This document shows, in pieces, positions 1 to 8,713 of a DNA stretch of 64,000 bases. The stretch covers positions 4,526,001 through 4,590,000 of the forward strand of contig NZ_CP062008.1 of NCBI RefSeq assembly GCF_005670685.2, given 5' to 3'. How positions within the stretch are numbered: position 1 is the stretch's first letter; every line of letters starts with the position of its first letter. The stretch is from Mycolicibacterium mucogenicum DSM 44124 (GTDB lineage Bacteria > Actinomycetota > Actinomycetes > Mycobacteriales > Mycobacteriaceae). The position numbers and the translations under genes were made by a program. Below the pieces are notes generated by a model. The model was not told the origin of the DNA, did no database searches, and saw nothing but the letters and a program-made list of their open reading frames with translations.

Positions 1-593
1 TCGGTTTTCACGGCGTGGCGCGGCGAGCCGAGGTCGCCGACGAGCTGCCGGGCACGTTCGGCGTGGGCGACGGAGTCCTCACCCCGACCACTGACCATGG
101 CCAACTCGGCGCTCACCCAGGCCAGCCGAACCCGCTGACGCGGTACCCCGCTGTTGTCGGTGTCGCCCGCGGCCCGCTCGAGCAACCGCTGCGCCACCGC
201 GAAGCGACCGATCCCCAGGGCGTCGGCGGCCAGGCCGACGAGGGCGTCGGCGCGCGCCTCGGCGGCGTCGGGCCGATCGGCGACCAGGGCCCACGCCCGA
301 CCGTCGGCAACCCGAGCGACGCGATGCCAACCGAGCTGCCGGAGAAACGACGCGCGGGTGCTGTGCGCCAGCGACAGCAACGGACCGCGACCGCGCCGCG
401 CGACGGCGTCGAGATCGGCGGTGGCGGCGGCGTACCGACCCTGACCGCCGGCGGCCACGGCACGCAGCCACAGTTCGTCGGCCGAATGAGCCGCGGGCAG
501 CGGCCAACACGGCAGGTTGTTGCCAAAAGCGGCGTCATACAGATGGACGGCTGGCGGGTCGACAGTGCCCGTCCTGGTACCGGTTGCGGTCAT
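1..593 (-). CDS. Rv3415c-like conserved protein, 3' end cut by window edge
   Basis: An open frame runs on the minus strand from an ATG at 591-593 to the left edge without a stop. The protein begins MTATGTRTGTVDPP and becomes an Ala/Arg-rich helical protein with repeated AA..LL.A pairs, such as the stretch around ALGIGRFAVAQRLLERA, that look like tetratricopeptide-type helices. I do not recognise a catalytic motif. Its place next to whiB3 matches Rv3415c of M. tuberculosis (synteny from memory), a conserved protein of unknown function. The C-terminus lies outside the window. Confidence 0.6.
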   Translation of the reverse strand, partial: MTATGTRTGTVDPPAVHLYDAAFGNNLPCWPLPAAHSADELWLRAVAAGGQGRYAAATADLDAVARRGRGPLLSLAHSTRASFLRQLGWHRVARVADGRAWALVADRPDAAEARADALVGLAADALGIGRFAVAQRLLERAAGDTDNSGVPRQRVRLAWVSAELAMVSGRGEDSVAHAERARQLVGDLGSPRHAVKT

Positions 594-1007
594 CGAGTCA
601 GCACGGTATCAATGCCGCACCTTCGGATGGCCGCCTTCTCTCGCCGTGCGAGGCCGGGAGCTTTGGTTAATAATTAATTCGGGCCGTGTTAACAGCATGT
701 CAACTACTTCCAATTCCGCCACATATCGATAGACGTGGCGAACTATCGCGAACTGCCGAAACAGGTGACTTCCGACAATATCGCCACCATCCGTTTCGTT
801 TCCAAGGCATCGCGCAGATGAACGTGATGTAAATTCTTGACCTGCGCTTATGGGGTTTCGCACAGAGCGTGGCTATTGACGGAATTTGCCGAATCCTTCT
901 ACGTTGTGTGCACGAGTTGTCATCGGCGACAAGTTCTCGGGTCATTTGCAGATCAGCGCGCATCCAAAGATTTTGCCAATCGGGTGCGCGGGGAGGAGTC
1001 GTTCCCA
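594..1007. promoter_or_regulatory. Intergenic region and probable long leader of whiB3
   Basis: 414 bases without a convincing gene lie between the divergent Rv3415c-like gene and whiB3. The stretch 665-780 is clearly AT-richer than its surroundings, with TTAATAATTAATTC at 667-680, as expected for a promoter region. A shorter inverted pair, CCAC/GTGG, flanks 720-737. An alternative in-frame start for whiB3 at 837 is unlikely because the extension has no WhiB similarity. A long 5' leader controlling whiB3 is inferred, not shown. Confidence 0.4.
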
Positions 1008-1298
1008 ATGCCACAGCCGCAGCAGCTTCCCGGACCCAACGCCGATATGTGGGATTGGCAGATGCACGGCGTTTGCCGTGGCGTCGACTCGGCGGTGTTT
1101 TTTCACCCCGATGGCGAGCGCGGCCGCGCTCGGGCCCAGCGTGAAATGCGCGCCAAGGAGATGTGCCGGGCCTGCCCGGTGATCACTCAATGCCGGTCGC
1201 ACGCCCTGGCCGTGGGCGAGCCCTACGGCATCTGGGGCGGACTCAGCGAGGGCGAGCGTGAGCTCTTGCTCAAGCGGGGCATCCGCCGCGCGTCGTAG
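1008..1298 (+). CDS. whiB3: Redox-sensing [4Fe-4S] regulator WhiB3
   Basis: The 96-residue protein starts MPQPQQLPGPNADMWDWQ, nearly the N-terminus of M. tuberculosis WhiB3. Four cluster-binding cysteines are visible at C23, C53, C56 and C62 (CRACPVITQC region), followed by the family turn GIWGG and a basic tail GIRRAS. WhiB3 is a cytoplasmic iron-sulphur regulator that works with sigma factor SigA and controls redox balance and lipid synthesis. The start at 1008 was chosen because GGGAGGAG at 991-998 sits at ideal distance and because the family N-terminus begins there. A neighbouring redox sensor is apt for a hydrogenase locus, but linkage may be only synteny. Confidence 0.95.
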   Translation: MPQPQQLPGPNADMWDWQMHGVCRGVDSAVFFHPDGERGRARAQREMRAKEMCRACPVITQCRSHALAVGEPYGIWGGLSEGERELLLKRGIRRAS

Positions 1299-1322
1299 AT
1301 AGCAGATATACAAACGGCACAG

Positions 1323-1350
1323 TCGGCCTCACCTGTACGGGTGGGGCCGA
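1323..1350. terminator. Bidirectional hairpin between whiB3 and nickel permease
   Basis: TCGGCCTCACC (1323-1333) pairs with GGTGGGGCCGA (1340-1350) around a 6-nt loop, with one G-U type mismatch. It lies between two convergent genes and has no T-run, as is common in mycobacteria. Confidence 0.6.
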
Positions 1351-1363
1351 TTGTGGTCGAGGC

Positions 1364-2461
1364 TCATTCCGTCCGGGCGATCGACGCTCCGGCCGTCCAT
1401 TTGGCCTCGATTCTGGCGTAACGCCAGATGAGTAGAGCCGCGACCCACGTGACCACGAACAGCCCCACGACGATGAAACCGAGCAGGTTGAGGTCGAGGC
1501 CGTTGATCCAGCCCCAGAAACCGCCGGTCCAGTTGAGCTGCCGGGCCATCAGACCGAGCAGCTCGGCGCCGCCGACAATCAGTGCCACCGCAATGGACAG
1601 TCCCGTGATGGTGATGTTGTAGTAGAGCTTGCGGACCGGCTTGAGGAACGCCCAACCGTAGGCGAAGTTCATGAAGGTACCGTCCGCGGTGTCGAGCAGG
1701 CTCATGCCCGCCGCGAACAGCATGGGCAGGCACAAGATGGCGTACCAGGGCAGCCCGGCCGCGGCACTGGTACCGGCCAGCATCAGCAGGGCCACCTCGG
1801 TGGCCGTGTCGAAGCCCAACCCGAACAGCACGCCGACGGCATACATCTGCCGGGGCCTGGTGATCGATTTCATGAGGCCGCCGAACACGCGATTCAGGAA
1901 TCCCCGCTTGTTGAGCTGGTCGTCGAGTACGGCTTCGTCGTAAGTCCCCGAACGCATTTCGCGGAACACTTTCAGCGTGCCGGCGAGGATGCCGACGTTG
2001 ATGGTCGCGATGAGGAGCAGGAACACACCGGAGACGCCGGTGCCGATGAGACCGGCGTAGTGGTGCAGCCCCGAGTCATCGTCGCGGACGGCGCCGATGA
2101 CCGCCCTGACCCCCATCGTCAGCAGCAACGCCAGGCCGAACACCACCGTGGAATGCCCGAGGGAGAAGTACAGCCCGACTGACAGCGGTCGCTGACCATC
2201 AGCCATCAGCTTGCGCGTGGTGTTGTCGATGGCCGAAATATGGTCGGCGTCGAAGGCATGCCGCAGTCCGAGCACATAGGCGGTCACGCCGACTCCGACA
2301 CCGATTGCCTTGTCCCCCACACCGAAGTGTTGCGGGACCACCACCGCGACCAGGGTGACCCACCCGATCACATGCAGTGCGGCGACGACTGCGGCCATGG
2401 CCGCCAACTGCAACCATTCCGGTCGGTTGAGCGCCGCCGGTCGAGACGGATTCACCCCCAT
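1364..2461 (-). CDS. Nickel/cobalt permease, NiCoT family
   Basis: A 365-residue polytopic membrane protein with about eight transmembrane segments. It carries the NiCoT signature HAFDADHISAIDN in an early helix, the metal-recognition site of HoxN/NixA-type permeases. It probably imports Ni2+ for the hydrogenase built by the adjacent genes. The start ATG (2461-2459) overlaps the stop of the upstream gene as TGATG, so translation is coupled. A longer frame continues into the neighbour and is not credible. Cobalt transport cannot be excluded from sequence. Confidence 0.9.
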   Translation of the reverse strand: MGVNPSRPAALNRPEWLQLAAMAAVVAALHVIGWVTLVAVVVPQHFGVGDKAIGVGVGVTAYVLGLRHAFDADHISAIDNTTRKLMADGQRPLSVGLYFSLGHSTVVFGLALLLTMGVRAVIGAVRDDDSGLHHYAGLIGTGVSGVFLLLIATINVGILAGTLKVFREMRSGTYDEAVLDDQLNKRGFLNRVFGGLMKSITRPRQMYAVGVLFGLGFDTATEVALLMLAGTSAAAGLPWYAILCLPMLFAAGMSLLDTADGTFMNFAYGWAFLKPVRKLYYNITITGLSIAVALIVGGAELLGLMARQLNWTGGFWGWINGLDLNLLGFIVVGLFVVTWVAALLIWRYARIEAKWTAGASIARTE

Positions 2462-3222
2462 CAGCTCCGCGCCATCCGTTGATTGGTCGCACGCAGCTGA
2501 CGCACGGTGCTGTCCTCCAACGCGCAACGCTGCTTCGGTGTCAGCCGACCGCACATGCGCCCCCAGTGGACAGCGACCTCATCGCCGACGGCGATATCGG
2601 GTACCGCGCTGTAGCCGTTGTCCCACACGTCAAGGTGCCATCGCCGTGGCTCGGACAGCCGCAGCTCGTGCCCGTCCCAGAGCAGCCGGCGCGCTTCGAC
2701 TCCGACGTCGTCGCCGGCGCGGGAAACCACCGTCGCCCACGTGATCCGGCAGCTGTCCAGCACGCGCAGCGGGTGCTCGTCCATGCCTCGACCGAGTAAT
2801 CGCGACCAGGGATACACCCCGAACACGTGGAAGCAGTGATTGGCGGTGGCCTCGTCGGCGAGTTCCTCGGTCAGGTGCGTCCAGTAGTGGCCCACCAACG
2901 GGCCGATGGCACCGAACAGGTGGCTCGCGAAAGCACGCGCATCCAGCTCGGCCGTGATACCGCCTCCCAGCCAATAGGATTCGACGAGCCGGATGTCCAG
3001 CGGGTCAGCGATGCCGGTCATCCTGGACAGCACTTCGAGGTACGGCCACGCACCCGAGAAGCGACGGGCCGCGACGCGCACGTCGGCCAGGGAAGCGTTG
3101 CGCAACGCGGCCAACTCCGATGGGCCGCAGTAGCCGAGATGGTTGGGTGCGTAGGCATAGCGGGCGAACATCTCGACGCCCCGGTCATCCGGGGCCTGCG
3201 GAGATGGCGCCGATCGCGTCAC
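2461..3222 (-). CDS. DUF6390-like hydrogenase-associated protein
   Basis: A soluble 253-residue protein without signal peptide or membrane span. Conserved-looking segments are FARYAYAPNHLGYCGP near the start, a His/Trp-rich middle (VGHYWTHLTEEL; NHCFHVFGVYPWSRLL) and a C-terminal basic helix. I recall this type of protein as DUF6390, found beside group 1h hydrogenases; no biochemical role is known to me. It forms an operon with the nickel permease (TGATG overlap) and is divergent from hypA. The start is a GTG at 3222 coupled to a short upstream frame; an internal ATG at 3171 just before FARYAY is the alternative. Confidence 0.6.
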   Translation of the reverse strand: MTRSAPSPQAPDDRGVEMFARYAYAPNHLGYCGPSELAALRNASLADVRVAARRFSGAWPYLEVLSRMTGIADPLDIRLVESYWLGGGITAELDARAFASHLFGAIGPLVGHYWTHLTEELADEATANHCFHVFGVYPWSRLLGRGMDEHPLRVLDSCRITWATVVSRAGDDVGVEARRLLWDGHELRLSEPRRWHLDVWDNGYSAVPDIAVGDEVAVHWGRMCGRLTPKQRCALEDSTVRQLRATNQRMARS

Positions 3223-3254
3223 CGCGGCGGACCGTCACCTGGTGAAGGACACAT
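3219..3254 (-). promoter_or_regulatory. Candidate 11-codon upstream ORF coupled to the DUF6390-like gene
   Basis: On the minus strand AAGGAGG, five bases later ATG (3254-3252), opens the peptide MCPSPGDGPPR, whose TGA (3221-3219) overlaps the GTG start of the downstream gene as GTGA. This is the only strong Shine-Dalgarno sequence in the area, while the gene's own GTG has none. Translation of the short frame could deliver ribosomes to the gene or sense charged Cys/Pro tRNA. Expression is inferred. Confidence 0.45.
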
Positions 3255-3457
3255 GACAGCCTCCTTCCAGTCGGCTGTCTATCAGGCTAGTTTCGTGCTG
3301 CCGTGGCCGACAATCAGAATTTCGATCGGCGGCCCACCTATTTGCGTCCCGCACCTAGGCGGCCGACGCCCGGCGGCGTAGCGTTGAAAGACGTTCCGGT
3401 GCAGTCCTGCAGCGGGTGGGATGAGCGCTGGCCCGGGCGGAGGCGCGGTGAGACCCA
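3223..3457. promoter_or_regulatory. Divergent promoter region of the hyp genes
   Basis: 235 bases between the minus-strand nickel permease operon and hypA. Apart from the upstream ORF on the minus strand, a weaker plus-strand short frame (ATG 3421 to TGA 3465) overlaps the hypA start. I see no convincing nickel operator or riboswitch; promoter elements are not obvious by eye. Confidence 0.35.
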
Positions 3458-3793
3458 GTGCATGAACTGTCGCTCTGCCAGGCGATCGCCGATGTGGTCC
3501 GGCCGTATGCAGCCGACAAGCACATCGACGTGGTACGCGTTCAGGTCGGCGCCCTCCGGCAAGTGGTGCCCGACTCGTTGACCTTCTGCTGGGAGCTCAT
3601 TCGCGACTACGAGTCCATGCCCGACGCCGAGCTCGAGCTGGAATTGGTTCCCGCGGAAGTGGTCTGCCGGGCGTGTGGCCGGCAGTCGCCGCTCGTGTCA
3701 CGGTGGGCGGTGTGCTGCCCCACGTGCGACAGCGGCGACGTCAAGGTGATCAGAGGCGACGAGTTTCAGGTGACGTCCATGGACGTGTCCTGA
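3458..3793 (+). CDS. hypA: Hydrogenase nickel incorporation protein HypA
   Basis: 111 residues starting MHELSLCQAI, where the initial MHE supplies the nickel ligands of HypA. Two zinc-binding CxxC pairs (CRAC and CPTC) are in the C-terminal half. HypA passes nickel, together with HypB, to the immature large subunit in the cytoplasm. The GTG start at 3458 is fixed because His must be residue 2. hypB follows after 18 bases. Confidence 0.93.
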   Translation: MHELSLCQAIADVVRPYAADKHIDVVRVQVGALRQVVPDSLTFCWELIRDYESMPDAELELELVPAEVVCRACGRQSPLVSRWAVCCPTCDSGDVKVIRGDEFQVTSMDVS

Positions 3794-3811
3794 CAGGAGC
3801 GAGGCGGCACG

Positions 3812-4606
3812 ATGGGCAGATTTCACCGGCACGAAGACGGCACGGTCCACAGCCACGAACACGGCGACCGCGATCATGATCACGGCGACCACAGCGGCTA
3901 CGAGACCGGGACACAGCGGATAGAGGTGCTGGAATCGATCTTCGCCGAGAACGATGTGCGCGCCACCATCAACCGGAATGCATTCGAAGACAACGGGGTT
4001 CGCGCACTGAACCTGATGAGTTCACCCGGATCGGGCAAGACGACGGTGCTGGCCGCCTCACTCGACGCACTCAAGGGCGATGTCGCCGTAGGGGTGATCG
4101 AAGGCGACATCGCCACCGATCTGGACGCCGCCAAGCTCGAAGGCCGCGGCGCGCAGGTGTCTCTGATCAACACCGACAACGGTTTCGGTGGCGAATGCCA
4201 TCTCGACGCACCGATGGTCAATCGAGCGCTCCAGCGGCTCGACCTCGCGGACCTCGACCTCGTCATCATCGAGAACGTCGGCAATCTGGTCTGTCCAGCG
4301 GAGTTCGACGTCGGTGAACACGCCAAGGCCATGGTCTATTCGCTAACCGAAGGCGAGGACAAGCCGCTGAAGTACCCCGTGATGTTCCGGGCCGTGGACG
4401 TGGTGCTGCTCAACAAGATCGATCTGGTGCCCTATCTCGATGCCGACGTCGACACCTACGTCGCACATGTCCGAATGGTCAATCCGACCGCCGCGATTCT
4501 GCCCGTGAGCGCGCGGACGGGCGAGGGCATGGCCGTATGGTTCGACTGGCTGCGAAGGTTCGTCACCGATCCCGGATCATTGCCCCGCCGCCGTCAAATA
4601 CATTGA
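3812..4606 (+). CDS. hypB: Hydrogenase maturation GTPase HypB
   Basis: 264 residues. The N-terminus is a histidine store (HRHEDGTVHSHEHG and following, about 12 His in 30 residues) able to hold nickel. The G domain has the P-loop SSPGSGKT, the metal site GGECHLD and the guanine motif NKID. HypB hydrolyses GTP to drive nickel transfer from HypA to the large subunit. AGGAGCGAGG lies before the ATG. It is coexpressed with hypA; a 269-base gap separates it from the structural genes. Confidence 0.95.
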   Translation: MGRFHRHEDGTVHSHEHGDRDHDHGDHSGYETGTQRIEVLESIFAENDVRATINRNAFEDNGVRALNLMSSPGSGKTTVLAASLDALKGDVAVGVIEGDIATDLDAAKLEGRGAQVSLINTDNGFGGECHLDAPMVNRALQRLDLADLDLVIIENVGNLVCPAEFDVGEHAKAMVYSLTEGEDKPLKYPVMFRAVDVVLLNKIDLVPYLDADVDTYVAHVRMVNPTAAILPVSARTGEGMAVWFDWLRRFVTDPGSLPRRRQIH

Positions 4607-4875
4607 CCTGCAGATGATCTCGCGTCGTGGACGCCAAGCCGCCGGCCGAACACCAGATTGACGCCGACACCAACTTAGCGGCCGCCGCGCCACAGCAGGT
4701 CTCGGTTGCCTGGCAGGTTGGGCCGACCCGTTGACAAGCGATTCCCCCCGGAGTAGACCGAGAAACAGCGCCGCGTATCGGGCCGAACGTCGACTCCTGC
4801 GGCGAAAGGGATTGAGCAACCAGTCCCCGTGAGCTCGACGTTTGGGGTCCAGGACGCCCCGGAAAGAACTGCGCT
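4607..4875 (+). promoter_or_regulatory. Promoter region of the hydrogenase structural genes
   Basis: The gap before the small subunit contains TTGACA (4731-4736) and, 17 bases later, TAGACC (4754-4759), a plausible housekeeping-type promoter about 120 bases upstream of the start codon. GGAAAGAA before the ATG at 4876 serves as ribosome site. This would allow the structural genes to be transcribed separately from hypAB. The transcription start is inferred. Confidence 0.4.
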
Positions 4876-5931
4876 ATGGCTACATCGGCTGCAGTCAAGA
4901 CAGAGTCGCCGCTGATTCACGTGCTGTGGATCAACGCCGGTCTGAGTTGTGATGGCGATTCCGTGGCGCTGACTGCCGCCACACAGCCCAGTATCGAGGA
5001 GATCGCGCTCGGCGCACTCCCCGGTCTACCGCAAATCGCCGTGCATTGGCCCCTCATCGACTTCGAATGCGGACCAAACGGGGGCGCAGACGACTTCCTC
5101 GAATGGTTCTTCCGGGCCGACCGGGGCGAGCTCGATCCGTTCGTGCTGGTTGTCGAGGGCTCCATACCCAACGAGCAACTTCACTCCGAAGGTTATTGGT
5201 GCGGGTTCGGCAACAACCCCGCCACCGGCCAGCCCATGACCACGAGCGAGTGGCTTGATCGATTGGCGCCCAAGGCGACCGCCGTGGTTGCCGTCGGCAC
5301 CTGCGCCACCTACGGGGGCATCCACGCAATGGCCGGCAACCCCACCGGTGCAATGGGCGTGCCCGACTATCTCGGCTGGGACTGGAAGAGCAAGGCAGGC
5401 ATTCCCATCGTCTGTGTGCCGGGATGCCCGATACACCCGGACAATCTCGCCGAGACGCTGACGTATCTGCTGTACATGGCGACCGACCAGGCGCCGATGA
5501 TTCCGCTGGACGACGCGCTGCGGCCCACGTGGCTCTTCGGCGCGACGGTGCACGAAGGCTGTGACCGGGCGGGTTATTACGAACAGGGTGACTTCGCCCA
5601 CGAATACGGATCACCCAAATGCATTGTCAAATTGGGCTGTTGGGGTCCGGTCGTCAAATGCAACGTACCGAAGCGCGGCTGGATCAACGGCATCGGTGGC
5701 TGCCCGAACGTCGGCGGCATCTGCATCGGCTGCACCATGCCGGGATTCCCGGACAAGTTCATGCCGTTCATGGACGAACCACCGGGCGGCAAGGTGTCCA
5801 CAACAGCGTCCGGTCTCTATGGAACCGTCATCCGCAGCTTGCGGCACATCACCGGCCGCACAGTCGACAAGGAACCACACTGGCGCCACCGCGGCACCAA
5901 GCTCGAAACGGGAGCTACCCGCACCTGGTAG
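4876..5931 (+). CDS. hhyS: [NiFe] hydrogenase small subunit, group 1h (HhyS)
   Basis: 351 residues, no Tat signal, so the enzyme stays inside the cell. The N-terminus VLWINAGLSCDGDSVAL is typical of the actinobacterial, oxygen-insensitive group 1h. C25 and D28 occupy the place of the usual CxxC for the proximal cluster, as in the Asp-ligated cluster reported for the Ralstonia actinobacterial-type hydrogenase. Later cysteines (GTCATYGG, VPGCPIHP, the C-rich region CPNVGGICIGCTMP) ligate the proximal, medial and distal clusters. It transfers electrons from the NiFe centre. The large subunit follows after 61 bases. Confidence 0.95.
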   Translation: MATSAAVKTESPLIHVLWINAGLSCDGDSVALTAATQPSIEEIALGALPGLPQIAVHWPLIDFECGPNGGADDFLEWFFRADRGELDPFVLVVEGSIPNEQLHSEGYWCGFGNNPATGQPMTTSEWLDRLAPKATAVVAVGTCATYGGIHAMAGNPTGAMGVPDYLGWDWKSKAGIPIVCVPGCPIHPDNLAETLTYLLYMATDQAPMIPLDDALRPTWLFGATVHEGCDRAGYYEQGDFAHEYGSPKCIVKLGCWGPVVKCNVPKRGWINGIGGCPNVGGICIGCTMPGFPDKFMPFMDEPPGGKVSTTASGLYGTVIRSLRHITGRTVDKEPHWRHRGTKLETGATRTW

Positions 5932-5992
5932 GTGCGGGTGCTCCGACCGCCCACGCCGACGAGGCGAAAGGCATTGCTAGGGAGCGAAGTTC

Positions 5993-7789
5993 ATGACAAC
6001 GATCATTCCGGAACCATCACACCTGAAACGCGACCCTGGTCAGCTCGTCGAGATGGCGTGGGATCCCATCACCCGGATCGTCGGCAGTCTCGGCATCTAC
6101 ACGAAGATCGACTTCGAGAACCGCGAGGTCGTGGAATGCCACAGCACGTCGTCGATCTTCCGCGGCTACTCGATTTTCATGAAGGGCAAGGATCCGCGGG
6201 ACGCACACTTCATCACCAGCCGCATCTGCGGCATCTGCGGTGACAACCACGCCACCTGCTCGTGCTACTGCCAGAACATGGCCTACGGCGTCAAGCCACC
6301 GCATCTCGGCGAATGGCTCGTCAACCTGGGCGAGGCCGCGGAATACATGTTCGACCACAACATCTTCCAAGAGAACCTGGTCGGCGTCGACTACTGCGAG
6401 AAGATGGTCGCCGAGACCAATCCGAGTGTCCTGGCCAAGGCCGAGAACACCCTGGCACCGCACTCCGACGCCCACGGCTACCGGACCATCGCCGACATCA
6501 TGCGCACACTCAACCCGTTCACCGGCGAGTTCTACCGGGAGGCGCTGCAGGTCAGCAGGTGGACCCGAGAGATGTTCTGCCTCATGGAAGGTCGGCACGT
6601 CCACCCGTCCACGCTGTACCCCGGCGGCGTCGGGACCGTCGCGACGGTCCAGTTGATGACCGACTACATGACCCGGCTGATGCGCTACGTCGAGTTCATG
6701 AAGAAGGTTGTGCCCATGCACGACGACCTATTCGACTTCTTCTACGAGGCCATCCCGGGTTACGAACAGGTGGGGCTGCGGCGAACCCTGTTGGGCTGCT
6801 GGGGCTCGTTCCAGGATCCCGAGGTCTGCAACTTCGCCTACCGCGACATGGAACGCTGGGGCGACGCGATGTTCGTGACCCCCGGCGTGGTGGTGGACGG
6901 CAAGCTCGTCACGCACTCGCTGGTCGACATCAACCTGGGCATCCGAATCCTCTTGGGCAGTTCGTATTACGACGACTGGACCGATCAGGAGATGTTCGTG
7001 AAGAACGATCCGCTCGGCAATCCGGTCGATCGCCGGCATCCCTGGAACCAGCACACCAACCCGCATCCGCAGAAGCGGGACATGGACGACAAGTACAGCT
7101 GGGTGATGTCGCCGCGCTGGTTCGACGGAAAGGACCACCTGGCCCTCGATACCGGCGGCGGCCCGCTCGCCCGGCTGTGGTCCACGGCGCTGGCCGGCCT
7201 GGTCGACATCGGTTACGTGAAATCGACGGGGCACAGTGTGCAGATCAATCTGCCCAAGACCATCCTGAAGGGCCCCGTCGAACTGGAATGGAAGATTCCC
7301 CGGCACGGCAGCAACACCATCGAACGCAACCGTGCCCGCACCTACTTCCAGGCCTACGCGGCGGCGTGCGCACTGCACTTCGCGGAGAAGGCACTCGCCG
7401 AGATCCGCGCCGGCCGCACGAAGACGTGGGAAAAGTTCACCGTGCCCGACGAAGCGATCGGCTGCGGCTTCACGGAAGCGGTGCGCGGCGTGCTCAGCCA
7501 CCACATGGTCATCAGGGACGGCAAGATCGCCAACTACCACCCGTATCCCCCGACCCCGTGGAACGCCAATCCTCGTGACAGCTACGGCACCCCGGGCCCG
7601 TACGAGGATGCGGTGCAGGGTCAGCCGATCTTCGAGGAGAACGACAGAGAACACTTCAAGGGCATCGACATCATGCGTACGGTGCGTAGTTTCGATCCGT
7701 GTCTGCCCTGCGGGGTGCACATGTACCTGGGTGACGGAAAGACCCTGGAACGGTTGCACTCTCCGACGCAGTCCGTAACCGGAGACTAG
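5993..7789 (+). CDS. hhyL: [NiFe] hydrogenase large subunit, group 1h (HhyL)
   Basis: 598 residues. The L1 motif RICGICGDNHAT gives C79 and C82, and the L2 motif DPCLPCGVH gives C570 and C573; these four cysteines bind the NiFe(CN)2CO centre. After H576 a 22-residue tail remains, the kind of extension removed by the maturation protease encoded downstream. The enzyme oxidises trace H2 and feeds electrons to the respiratory chain. GGGAGCGAAG precedes the ATG. Three bases separate it from the next gene. Confidence 0.96.
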   Translation: MTTIIPEPSHLKRDPGQLVEMAWDPITRIVGSLGIYTKIDFENREVVECHSTSSIFRGYSIFMKGKDPRDAHFITSRICGICGDNHATCSCYCQNMAYGVKPPHLGEWLVNLGEAAEYMFDHNIFQENLVGVDYCEKMVAETNPSVLAKAENTLAPHSDAHGYRTIADIMRTLNPFTGEFYREALQVSRWTREMFCLMEGRHVHPSTLYPGGVGTVATVQLMTDYMTRLMRYVEFMKKVVPMHDDLFDFFYEAIPGYEQVGLRRTLLGCWGSFQDPEVCNFAYRDMERWGDAMFVTPGVVVDGKLVTHSLVDINLGIRILLGSSYYDDWTDQEMFVKNDPLGNPVDRRHPWNQHTNPHPQKRDMDDKYSWVMSPRWFDGKDHLALDTGGGPLARLWSTALAGLVDIGYVKSTGHSVQINLPKTILKGPVELEWKIPRHGSNTIERNRARTYFQAYAAACALHFAEKALAEIRAGRTKTWEKFTVPDEAIGCGFTEAVRGVLSHHMVIRDGKIANYHPYPPTPWNANPRDSYGTPGPYEDAVQGQPIFEENDREHFKGIDIMRTVRSFDPCLPCGVHMYLGDGKTLERLHSPTQSVTGD

Positions 7790-7792
7790 CCC

Positions 7793-8713
7793 GTGGGCGC
7801 GCCGGACGACGCACACTGGCGCACGGCGGGCGACCGGATACAGACGCTGCTCGACGCCAGCTCGGCAGCCGGGCCGGTGGCGCATGAACGTGCCGAGTTG
7901 CTGGTCGGCGAGGTCACCGATCTGTATGGTGCTGCGCTGCACCGGATCATGAGACTCGTTGCCACCGACTCGGTTCTGGTCGACCGGATCACGGCCGACG
8001 ACCTCGTCGCCAGTCTGCTATTGGTGCACGGCCTGCATCCGCACGACGCCAGGCGGCGCATCGAGGACGCGCTGGACAAGGTGAGACCGTATCTCGGTTC
8101 CCATGGCGGCGACGTCGCGGTGCTCAGCGTCGGTGAAGGCCCGGACGGAGCTGCTGTCCGCCTGCAGTTCTCGGGCAGTTGCAAGAGTTGCCCGTCGTCT
8201 GCTGTCACCCTGGAACTGACCGTCGAAGACGCGATCCGGACGGCCGCTCCCGAGGTCAGCACCATCGAAGTGGTCGCAGCCGAGCCGAAAGCCGGTGTCA
8301 TTTCCGCAGATTCACTACTGAGCCATATTCATCGGAACGGTCACTCCGCAGCCACCTGGCATCCGGTGCCCGAGCTCGCCACCCTCCAAAACGCCGAGGT
8401 CGGCGGATTCCGGGTGGCGGGCAGCACCGTGCTGGCGTGCCGGCTCGGCGATGACTGGTTCGTGTATCGCGACCGGTGCGGGAGTTGCGGCGACTCGCTG
8501 GCCGGCGCTGCGCTGCATCGCCGCGTCGGATCGACCCACCCGGTGTTGCGCTGTCCCCGCTGCCATGCCCATTTCGACATCGTCCACGCCGGCGCCTGTG
8601 TCGACGAAAACGTCTCGGCCACAAACCATCTCCAACCACTACCGGTGCTGAACCGCGACGGCGTGCTGTCCGTCGCGATGGAAGCCGAACCGACCGCAGC
8701 CGGTGTGCCATGA
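7793..8713 (+). CDS. hhyE: NifU-domain/Rieske-like electron-transfer protein (HhyE-like)
   Basis: 306 residues in two parts. Residues about 85-165 form a NifU C-terminal (Nfu) domain with the cluster-binding CKSC. Residues about 200-275 look like a Rieske-type sheet, but the ligand pairs read CGSC and CPRCH instead of canonical CxH/CxxH. In M. smegmatis, iron-sulphur proteins of this type (HucE, HhyE) are needed for H2 oxidation and are proposed to carry electrons from hydrogenase towards quinone; this is recalled knowledge. GTG start, 3 bases after hhyL; its stop overlaps the next start as ATGA. Confidence 0.8.
   Translation: MGAPDDAHWRTAGDRIQTLLDASSAAGPVAHERAELLVGEVTDLYGAALHRIMRLVATDSVLVDRITADDLVASLLLVHGLHPHDARRRIEDALDKVRPYLGSHGGDVAVLSVGEGPDGAAVRLQFSGSCKSCPSSAVTLELTVEDAIRTAAPEVSTIEVVAAEPKAGVISADSLLSHIHRNGHSAATWHPVPELATLQNAEVGGFRVAGSTVLACRLGDDWFVYRDRCGSCGDSLAGAALHRRVGSTHPVLRCPRCHAHFDIVHAGACVDENVSATNHLQPLPVLNRDGVLSVAMEAEPTAAGVP

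Noticed and set aside
837..1007. N-terminal extension of WhiB3
   Set aside because: The family begins at MPQP and has a strong ribosome site at 991-998; the extension has no similarity.
3360..3457. Possible cobalamin-type riboswitch upstream of hypA
   Set aside because: A few bases resemble the GGTG/TCC part of the B12 box, but the remaining conserved elements are missing.
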